From: Myxococcota bacterium | Lineage (GTDB): Bacteria; Myxococcota_A; UBA9160; SMWR01 | DNA length: 64,000 bases | Assembly (NCBI GenBank): GCA_022447545.1 | Contig: JAKVBI010000018.1 | Coordinates: forward strand, 62,001-126,000 | Direction: 5' to 3' | Shown: positions 57,936 to 64,000 of the stretch, piece after piece | How the letters are laid out: every line of letters starts with the position of its first letter | Numbering within the stretch: the first letter of the stretch is position 1 | Position numbers and translations under genes: made by a program | The notes under the pieces: generated by a model | Told to the model about the DNA's origin: nothing | What the model saw: only the letters and a program-made list of their open reading frames with translations | The model's database searches: none

Positions 57936-58913
57936 ATGAGCGGCATCGGCCTCTCCGTCGTGGTTCCGGTCTACGGAAGCGAGGACTGCGTGCAGGCCCT
58001 CGTCGACGCCATCGACGAGGTGCTGGAACCAACCGGTCTCGGTCATGAGATCATCCTGGTCAACGACGCGTCCCAAGATGGCTCGTGGCAGGCGATCCAG
58101 GAAGTCTGTTCCCTTCGTCGCCATGTCGTGGGTGTCGATCTTCGTCGCAATTTTGGCCAGGACAACGCGATTCTGGCCGGCCTTCGACTGGCTCGGGGCG
58201 AAGCCATCGCCATCATGGACGACGACCTCCAGCACGATCCAGCCGACCTGCCGAGAATGCTCGAGGAGTTGAGCCGCGGCTACGATGTCGTTTACGCCAA
58301 GTTTCGGCGCAAGAAGCAGGCGCGGTGGAAGAATGCTGGTAGCTGGTTCAACGGCAAGGTGGCCGAGTGGGTGATCGACAAACCATCGGGTATCTATCTC
58401 TCGCCCTACAAGGTCGTGCGCAGTGACGTGGCACGCGAGATATGCCGCTACTCCGGGCCTGTTCCGTACGTGGATGGCCTGCTTCTTCAGGTTACCTCCA
58501 GACTTTCGTCCATAGATGCCGATCACCACGACCGGTTCGCAGGCACAGGGCACTACACCTTCTTCGCGTCCGTGGCCGTATGGCTGCGCCTCGCCTTCTC
58601 CTTCTCGGTTCTTCCGCTTCGCCTGGTTTCGTTGCTGGGGGTAGGTTTGGCAGGGGTTGCCATGGTGCTCGTCCTGGCGACGGTCTACTACCGAGCCGTC
58701 TACCCAGACGATTTCGGTGACTTCGCGGTGGGATGGGCCTCACTGATTGTGACCCAGATGTTCGTGGGCGGGATCCAGATGGTGTTCTTTGGGGTGATTG
58801 GTGAATACGTCGGGAAGTCCTACCTCACACTCACCAACAAGCCTCAGGCGATGATCGCAGAGGTTCTGAATGGCGGTCCGAGTGATGCGAGCTCCGTCGC
58901 CAAAAACGTGTGA
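57936..58913 (+). CDS. Family 2 polyprenyl-phosphate glycosyltransferase
   Basis: 325 residues. GT-A domain: LSVVVPVYGSEDC at the N-terminus, ILVNDASQDGSW, LRRNFGQDNAILAGL and the metal motif IMDDDLQHDP (about 94-103). Two C-terminal helices (about 225-250, 265-285) anchor it, as in GtrB/ArnC/DPM1-like enzymes, which transfer a sugar from a nucleotide donor to a polyprenyl phosphate at the cytoplasmic face. It heads a three-gene set with two methyltransferases (TGATG and GTGA overlaps). The sugar is unknown. Confidence 0.88.
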   Translation: MSGIGLSVVVPVYGSEDCVQALVDAIDEVLEPTGLGHEIILVNDASQDGSWQAIQEVCSLRRHVVGVDLRRNFGQDNAILAGLRLARGEAIAIMDDDLQHDPADLPRMLEELSRGYDVVYAKFRRKKQARWKNAGSWFNGKVAEWVIDKPSGIYLSPYKVVRSDVAREICRYSGPVPYVDGLLLQVTSRLSSIDADHHDRFAGTGHYTFFASVAVWLRLAFSFSVLPLRLVSLLGVGLAGVAMVLVLATVYYRAVYPDDFGDFAVGWASLIVTQMFVGGIQMVFFGVIGEYVGKSYLTLTNKPQAMIAEVLNGGPSDASSVAKNV

Positions 58914-59566
58914 TGTCATCGGTGATCTACCGAAGCCCCGCACTCTACGAACTGTTGATGCGGGTGCTATACGCGACGCATTATCGCTCGCGTCTTCGAG
59001 CGATTTCGGAACTCATCGAAGACGATTGCGAGGTAGTCGATCTTTGTTGCGGGCCCGGAGCGCTCTACCGCCTGGAACTCCGTGGTCGGGGCATCGACTA
59101 CACGGGCTTGGACATCAACCCCCGCTTCGTGGCCCGCTTGCAAGAACTGGGTGCGAATTCGATCCAGGCGGATGTGGCCGCTCGGTCCGATTTGCCAAAG
59201 GGCGACTACCTGATCATGTTGAGCAGCCTTTATCAGTTCCTGCCTGGAAACCGAGAGGAGGACAGCTCGGCTTCGGATGAGGGTGAACGGAGTGCCCGAC
59301 TCCTGGTGGAGCGAATGCTCGAAGCGGCTCGATCCAGGGTCATCATCGCCGAGCCCATTCGAAATTTCGCACAGAGTCGGAACCCGGTACTGCGAAGGGT
59401 GGCTTCGCGCCTTACCAATCCAGGTACCGCCGATCAGCCAGTGCGCTTCGACGAACAGTCGCTGGACGGTTTCTTCGATTCGTTCGAGGGCAGCTTGGAG
59501 CGCTGCTTTGCAATTCCCGGTGGGCGCGAGAAGGTCTACGTGTTGCGTGGGCGGGGGCAGGCGTGA
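58913..59566 (+). CDS. Class I SAM-dependent methyltransferase
   Basis: 217 residues. SAM site VVDLCCGPGALYRLEL (motif I, about 43-58), acidic ligand in YTGLDINPRF (about 67-76), then IQADVAARSDLPKGDYLIMLSSLYQF (motifs II-III). C-terminal half contains EPIRNFAQSRNP, where the base-binding loop would be. ATG at 58913 overlaps the upstream stop (TGATG); a GTG three bases earlier is in frame. Substrate unknown; by context it probably methylates a glycolipid or sugar-lipid intermediate. Confidence 0.8.
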   Translation: MSSVIYRSPALYELLMRVLYATHYRSRLRAISELIEDDCEVVDLCCGPGALYRLELRGRGIDYTGLDINPRFVARLQELGANSIQADVAARSDLPKGDYLIMLSSLYQFLPGNREEDSSASDEGERSARLLVERMLEAARSRVIIAEPIRNFAQSRNPVLRRVASRLTNPGTADQPVRFDEQSLDGFFDSFEGSLERCFAIPGGREKVYVLRGRGQA

Positions 59567-60282
59567 AACCGGTTGCCTACGAGTTGATGGAGCAGTGGTC
59601 CCGAGATCATTGGTGGTACCGGGCGCGGCGCGAAATCCTGGTGGATGTATTCGAGCGCTTTGTGGACAAGGGTTCCCTCGTGTTGGATTTTGGTGCAGGC
59701 AACGGTGAAACGGGCAGGGCGCTGGCACGCAACGATTACCGTGTGCTGGCCGCGGACCCGGAAGAGTCGGCCCTGAAGCTGTGCCACGCCAAAGGTCTCG
59801 AAACGTTGAACCTCGGGCGGGAGCGCCCGGCTTCGGAAACCTTTGATGCCATTCTTGCTGCGGATGTGCTCGAGCACGTGGAAGACGACCTGGAATTGCT
59901 GAGAGAATTGTGTGGGTGCTTGAGGCCTTCGGGCCGGCTGGTCCTCACGGTGCCCGCATACGAGTTTCTTTGGAGCGGTGAGGATTATGTGAGCGGACAT
60001 TTGCGCCGCTACACCCGGACCCGGCTGCAACGGCGGGTCGCCGAAAGCGGAGCACGAGTGCTTTGGTCCAGCTATTTCAACACCTGGCTGTTGCCAGGGA
60101 TCACGCTTGCCATACTGGCGGCAAGGTTGTTCCAGCCTCGTCGGATGTATGTCTCCAACGTGGCGCCCGCACCGGACTTTGCCAATGCCTGGCTCTATCG
60201 ACTGTTTCGTTCCGAGGCACGTTGGCTGCGCCGGTCGACGTTGCCTATGGGTGCCAGCATTCTACTGGTCGCTGAGCGTTGA
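59563..60282 (+). CDS. Class I SAM-dependent methyltransferase
   Basis: 239 residues of a Methyltransf-23/25-like type. WYRARREILVDVFERF, then VLDFGAGNGETGRAL (motif I, about 41-55), ADPEESALKLC (acid loop), and FDAILAADVLEHVEDDLELL (about 94-113). A terminal WSSYFNTWLLPGITLAIL helix suggests membrane association. Common beside polyprenyl-linked sugar genes. GTG start overlaps the upstream stop (GTGA). Its last 21 bases overlap the 3' end of convergent selB. Confidence 0.83.
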   Translation: MKPVAYELMEQWSRDHWWYRARREILVDVFERFVDKGSLVLDFGAGNGETGRALARNDYRVLAADPEESALKLCHAKGLETLNLGRERPASETFDAILAADVLEHVEDDLELLRELCGCLRPSGRLVLTVPAYEFLWSGEDYVSGHLRRYTRTRLQRRVAESGARVLWSSYFNTWLLPGITLAILAARLFQPRRMYVSNVAPAPDFANAWLYRLFRSEARWLRRSTLPMGASILLVAER

Positions 60283-62235
60283 AGGATCGCTGCCGGTGCT
60301 CGCCTTGCGCAGCACCCGGACCTCGTCGCGCCGAACGGTGAGATGCTCGGTGTCGAACAATTCCATCAGCGGCATCGCGGTTCGGCGCGTCGTTCCGATC
60401 AGGGCTTTGTAGTCCTGGGTGTTGAGCTCTCCGTGCTCTGTCAGGTGAGCGATGACCCGAGTTCTCAGCGTGTCGACACTCGACCGGTGGAACCAGAGGT
60501 CGCCGGGTGACCGCACCAGGACCCGCTCACGTTCGAGGTGGGCCAGAAGGTCGAGGAAGTGCTCGTGGGGGACATCGTGCCGATCAGCCCAGTCTCTCAG
60601 TCCGGGCGGCTCGAGGCCGGCCTCCCGGGCTTCCTCTCCGAGGCGTTCCACCAGGGCTTCGTCCTCGGCACCCAGGGTGGGCTGGTGGTCGGGTAGGCGC
60701 GCGGCGTTGCCCTCCACGACTAGACTTTCCGAGTGGGACAGTCCGTCGATCACCAGCTCTGCCACATCTCTGGTCACGTTGTCGGGCAGGCCTCCGCGAA
60801 GCGAAGCGGTGGGCATCCCAGGACGCAGGGGCTCGGCTTCGTGATAGGCACGGAGGATGTCGAGCAGACGGCGCTCGAGATCGCGGACGGCGTCTCCCGA
60901 CAGCCAACGGTGACTGCGGGTAGCGGCTGCCGTTCCCGCGTCGCGTAACTGCTCGAGGGCGGTCTGTAGGACATCGCGTTCCAGGCCAGTCTCCAGCTGC
61001 AGAATCTGTTGCTCCATGCCCGTCAGCCCGGCGCGTTCGATGCGTACGCCGAGATCCTGGATGGGCTCCCCCCGCGCCAGAATCTCGAGGTCGGCCTTCA
61101 ACCGGGGGTCGCTGCGCCTTCTGTGCGGGGGCGCAATGTCGAGGACGATGCCCCCGCCCAGCGTGGTGCCTCCCGTCTCCGTTCGTGCGAACCCTCGTAC
61201 GATGAAACGGTCGCCGGGCAGGAGTGGGATGGGGTCTCCTTCGATGTGGATACGCGCGAAGGAGACCTCTCCCGGCAGCAACTGGTTTTCGTCGGGTGCT
61301 GAGATCCGTGCGATCTGGGCGCGGCGCTCCGCGGTCCCGGCGAGAAATTCGATGGAGGTCGGACTCTCGGTGGGTCGTGCCGCAGAGAGCCACCACAGTT
61401 TCACGTCGGCGGTGCATGTGGGGATCAGTGCTTCCGGGTGCGAGACCACGCAGCCTCGCTCAAGTTGGGAGACTTCAATTCCTTGTACGTTGATGGCACA
61501 GCGCATTCCCGGGGCTCCATGCTCGGCATCGACCCCGTGGTTCTGAATGCCCCGAACTCTTCCGGTTCGCCCGGCCGGAAAGATTTCAACTTCGTCACCC
61601 ACGGAAAAACTCCCACCAACGAGGGTGCCAGTGACGATGCTGCCAAAGCCCCGAGCCGCAAAGCTGCGATCCACGCTCAGTCTCGGTGGGCCGCTACGGG
61701 TGGTGCGGGTCGGAGCTTCTTCGATCAGGTTCTTCAGGCTCTCGCGCAGTTCTTCGATGCCTTCGCCGGTGACCGAAGACACGGGGATGATGGGAGCGCC
61801 TGCCAGTTCCGTCTCCTCGATCAAGTCGCTCACCTCTTCGCGGGCAAGCTCAGCCACGTCCTCTTCGGCGATGTCGATCTTGGTCAGTGCGACGATGCCG
61901 CGGGTGACACCGAGTAGTTCGCAGATGGCGACGTGCTCGCGGGTCTGGGGCATCACGCCTTCGTCCGCCGCAACCACCAACAGCACGAGATCGATTCCCG
62001 TGGCGCCAGCCACCATGGTGCGCACGAGCCCCTCATGCCCCGGGACATCGACGATTCCAACGCGCTGGTGGCCGATTTCGAGGGGTGCGAAGCCCAGTTC
62101 GATGGTGATCCCTCGCACCTTTTCTTCCGGCAGTCGGTCGGTATCGACGCCGGTCAAGGCGCGAATCAGTGCGGTCTTGCCGTGATCGATGTGCCCCGCG
62201 GTCCCCAGGACGAGGTTCGGTTCAGCGCGGTCCAA
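60262..62235 (-). CDS. selB: Selenocysteine-specific elongation factor SelB
   Basis: 657 residues. GTPase domain with [17 protein letters not shown] (G1), [10 protein letters not shown] (G2), DVPGHE (G3) and [11 protein letters not shown] (G4); EF-Tu-like beta-barrels (about 180-340) with [19 protein letters not shown]; and winged-helix repeats from about 395 to 640 that bind the SECIS hairpin. TTG at 62235 lies inside the serS 3' end (14-base overlap). It shows the organism decodes UGA as selenocysteine; selA, selD and tRNA-Sec are outside this window. Confidence 0.95.
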   Translation of the reverse strand: MDRAEPNLVLGTAGHIDHGKTALIRALTGVDTDRLPEEKVRGITIELGFAPLEIGHQRVGIVDVPGHEGLVRTMVAGATGIDLVLLVVAADEGVMPQTREHVAICELLGVTRGIVALTKIDIAEEDVAELAREEVSDLIEETELAGAPIIPVSSVTGEGIEELRESLKNLIEEAPTRTTRSGPPRLSVDRSFAARGFGSIVTGTLVGGSFSVGDEVEIFPAGRTGRVRGIQNHGVDAEHGAPGMRCAINVQGIEVSQLERGCVVSHPEALIPTCTADVKLWWLSAARPTESPTSIEFLAGTAERRAQIARISAPDENQLLPGEVSFARIHIEGDPIPLLPGDRFIVRGFARTETGGTTLGGGIVLDIAPPHRRRSDPRLKADLEILARGEPIQDLGVRIERAGLTGMEQQILQLETGLERDVLQTALEQLRDAGTAAATRSHRWLSGDAVRDLERRLLDILRAYHEAEPLRPGMPTASLRGGLPDNVTRDVAELVIDGLSHSESLVVEGNAARLPDHQPTLGAEDEALVERLGEEAREAGLEPPGLRDWADRHDVPHEHFLDLLAHLERERVLVRSPGDLWFHRSSVDTLRTRVIAHLTEHGELNTQDYKALIGTTRRTAMPLMELFDTEHLTVRRDEVRVLRKASTGSDPSTLSDQ

Positions 62236-63499
62236 TGCGTTCGAAGCCCGTGTAGGGCTGTAGAGCGGCGGGGATGGAGACCGAGCCGTCCGCGTTCTGG
62301 TGGTTTTCGAGTAGGGCGATCAAAACCCGCGGGACGGCCACCGCGGTGCCGTTCAGCGTGTGGACCAGTTGGTTGCGCTTGGCACCTTCGGGGCGGTAGC
62401 GGATCTTCAGGCGTCGCGACTGGAAGTCTGTGCAGTTCGACGTGCTCGTGACTTCGCCGAAGTCGCCTGCCTCGCCACGGCCCGGGAGCCAGGCCTCGAG
62501 GTCGTACTTCCGATAGGCGGGGGCGCCGAGGTCTCCAGTGGCGACGTCGATCACCCGGAACGGGATTTCGAAGGCGCTGTGGATCTGCTCCTCGATTGCG
62601 AGCAACTCCTGATGGATGGATTCGGACTCCTCGGGTCGGGCAATGGCGAACATCTCGACCTTGGTGAATTGGTGGACGCGGTACAGTCCCTTGCTCTCTC
62701 GGCCCGCGGAACCGGCCTCGGTGCGGAAACAGTGAGAGATGCCCGCCATTCGAATCGGGAGTGACGCTTCGTCGAGAACGTGGTCGGCATAGATGCCCCC
62801 GAGTGTGATCTCGGCGGTACCGATCAGGTCGAGGTCGGTATTCTCGATCGAGTAGATCTGGGTCTCTGGGCCCCGCGGGCAGAAGGCCAGCCCATCCACG
62901 ACCTCGCTGCGTGCGAGGTCGGGGGTCGTGTAGGCGGTATAGCCCGCCGACAATGCGGTCTCGAGGGCAAAGCGCTGGAGGGCGAGTTCCAGCAGGACGG
63001 CCTCGTTCTTGAGGAAGTAGAACTTCTGTCCCGTCACACGGGAGCCTGCCTCGAAGTCCAGCAGATCGAGACGTTCGGCGAGAGTGAGGTGATCGAGAGG
63101 CTCGAAATCGAAGCTGCGGGGGGTCCCGACTCTTCGTAGCTCGTTGAAGTTGTGTTCCTGGCCGACCGGTGAATCCGGGTGGACGAGGTTGGGAATTTCG
63201 AACATCCGCTCTTCGAGGGCCTTTTGGGCCACCGCGAGGCGCTCGTCGGCCGAGGCGACCTGCTCTTTGAGCTGCCGTCCCTCGGCGGCATGGGCCTCGC
63301 GCTCCTCGGGGGGCATCTTTTTCTTGCCCGAGGTCTGGTGTTCGTTGCGCCGGTGGTTCAGCTCGTTGAGCTCGGTTTGGAGGGCCGCGACGTGTTCCTG
63401 GGCCGTGATGGCCGCATTGAGGTCCACATCGAGGCCGCGCCTTTTACAGCTTTCGGCGATTTCTTCGCGGTTTTCTGACAGAGAGCGCGGATCGAGCAT
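62222..63499 (-). CDS. serS: Seryl-tRNA synthetase
   Basis: Charges tRNA-Ser, and tRNA-Sec with serine as the first selenocysteine step. 425 residues. An N-terminal antiparallel coiled-coil arm (about 25-110) binds the tRNA long variable arm. Class II motifs: HCFRTEAGSAG (motif 2) and GDFGEVTSTSNCTDFQSRR (motif 3). ATG at 63499 gives MLDPRSLSENREEI, the family start; a longer frame exists. Overlaps selB by 14 bases, so the two are translationally coupled, a link that makes functional sense. Confidence 0.95.
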   Translation of the reverse strand: MLDPRSLSENREEIAESCKRRGLDVDLNAAITAQEHVAALQTELNELNHRRNEHQTSGKKKMPPEEREAHAAEGRQLKEQVASADERLAVAQKALEERMFEIPNLVHPDSPVGQEHNFNELRRVGTPRSFDFEPLDHLTLAERLDLLDFEAGSRVTGQKFYFLKNEAVLLELALQRFALETALSAGYTAYTTPDLARSEVVDGLAFCPRGPETQIYSIENTDLDLIGTAEITLGGIYADHVLDEASLPIRMAGISHCFRTEAGSAGRESKGLYRVHQFTKVEMFAIARPEESESIHQELLAIEEQIHSAFEIPFRVIDVATGDLGAPAYRKYDLEAWLPGRGEAGDFGEVTSTSNCTDFQSRRLKIRYRPEGAKRNQLVHTLNGTAVAVPRVLIALLENHQNADGSVSIPAALQPYTGFERIGPR

Positions 63500-63612
63500 G
63501 ACCCGGGGAGGGAAGCACAGGCCCTGCCGGACAGCCAACACCACAGGATCCGTGGGTCTGGGAGCTGCACATGCTATCGATACGGTAGGACACCGCGCGG
63601 AGGGACTGATTC

Positions 63613-64000
63613 ATGGATTTCGAACACATTCGCTACGAGGTGCGAGACGATGGGATCGCCGTCGTCACCCTCCATCGGCCGCATCGCCTCAATGCACTCA
63701 ATGGCCCGCTCATGCAGGAACTCGTGGAGGCGGTTCGCGCCATCGAGGCGGATCCGTCGGTTCGGGTCTGGTTGCTCACGGGCGCGCCCCGACCCGACGG
63801 GCGGCCGTGTTTTGGCGCAGGGGCCGACGTCCAGGCCATTGCCGAAGGCGAGGGACCGGAGGAGATCACAGGGTTTCATCTGTGTAACGATATCGATGAC
63901 CTGCTGAAACCATCCATTGCCGTGATCGACGGCGTCTGCACGACAGGTGCGGTGGAGCTCGCGCTCTGCTGTGATTTTCGTCTGGTCGCCCCGTCGGCCC
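63613..64000 (+). CDS. Enoyl-CoA hydratase/isomerase family protein (3' end outside window)
   Basis: First 129 codons of a crotonase-fold protein starting at ATG 63613. IAVVTLHRPHRLNALNGPLMQEL is the family N-terminus, CFGAGADVQAIAEG carries the first oxyanion-hole region, and DGVCTTGAVELALCCDFRLVA the second (with C-T-T in place of the more usual small residues, G-x-G-G). The glutamate after GAV is present. The stop lies beyond base 64000. Reaction (hydratase, isomerase or other) is not decidable from this part. Confidence 0.88.
   Translation, partial: MDFEHIRYEVRDDGIAVVTLHRPHRLNALNGPLMQELVEAVRAIEADPSVRVWLLTGAPRPDGRPCFGAGADVQAIAEGEGPEEITGFHLCNDIDDLLKPSIAVIDGVCTTGAVELALCCDFRLVAPSA

Noticed and set aside
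1-64000. CRISPR arrays, insertion sequences, prophage or tRNA/rRNA genes
   Set aside because: No regularly spaced repeats, transposase/integrase motifs, att-like duplications or RNA gene signatures were seen on either strand.

Overview
The window is a dense, high-GC (about 63-64% by eye) chromosomal segment from a Gram-negative bacterium. Outer-membrane and PEP-CTERM proteins, a GspA/GspB pair, FeoAB, and several acyl-CoA and amidohydrolase-2 genes together resemble uncultured delta-proteobacteria-like lineages (Myxococcota, Binatota or Desulfobacterota relatives). That placement is an inference from gene content only. Genes are tightly packed with many 1-4 base stop/start overlaps and frequent GTG/TTG starts. 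I saw no rRNA, tRNA, insertion sequence, prophage or CRISPR.

0-16 kb: an SDR oxidoreductase; RNase HI; tgt preceded by an unannotated-looking 42-residue basic protein; acyl-CoA dehydrogenase overlapping pyrE; a DUF420 membrane protein; then a catabolic block (acyl-CoA ligase, amidohydrolase-2, large acyl-CoA dehydrogenase, EthD protein), a two-RCK potassium channel, and two coupled polytopic glycosyltransferase-like proteins. 16-25 kb: a YfhO-like protein, an SGNH hydrolase, a zinc-ribbon protein, an AMIN-domain protein, type II pantothenate kinase, a gspA-gspB pair and a rhomboid protease. 25-35 kb: luciferase-like oxidoreductase, NUDIX hydrolase, alpha/beta hydrolase, a coupled set of PBP1A / NTF2-like protein / histidine kinase, gshB, ogt, and a transsulfuration enzyme behind a strongly structured leader.

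35-49 kb: a probable envelope signalling operon (TPR/beta-barrel outer-membrane protein, periplasmic FecR protein, CHASE2-adenylate cyclase), diverging from a PEP-CTERM protein; a 1025-residue fusion of a flippase-like membrane domain with a threonine-nucleophile sulfatase/phosphotransferase domain; and a feoA-feoB-lipoprotein unit with a readable promoter and Fur-like operator; then gpsA.

49-57 kb holds the most striking region: seven genes nuoA-H-J-K-L-M-N in that order, with nuoB, C, D, E, F, G and I all absent. NuoA, NuoH, NuoK and NuoL have lost acidic and lysine residues that are nearly invariant in complex I, while NuoN keeps its set and NuoM most of it. This looks like a membrane-arm-only, re-purposed complex I. 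lepB follows with a one-base overlap. 57-64 kb: a glycosyltransferase with two methyltransferases, then convergent serS-selB (selenocysteine decoding), and an enoyl-CoA hydratase cut by the window edge.
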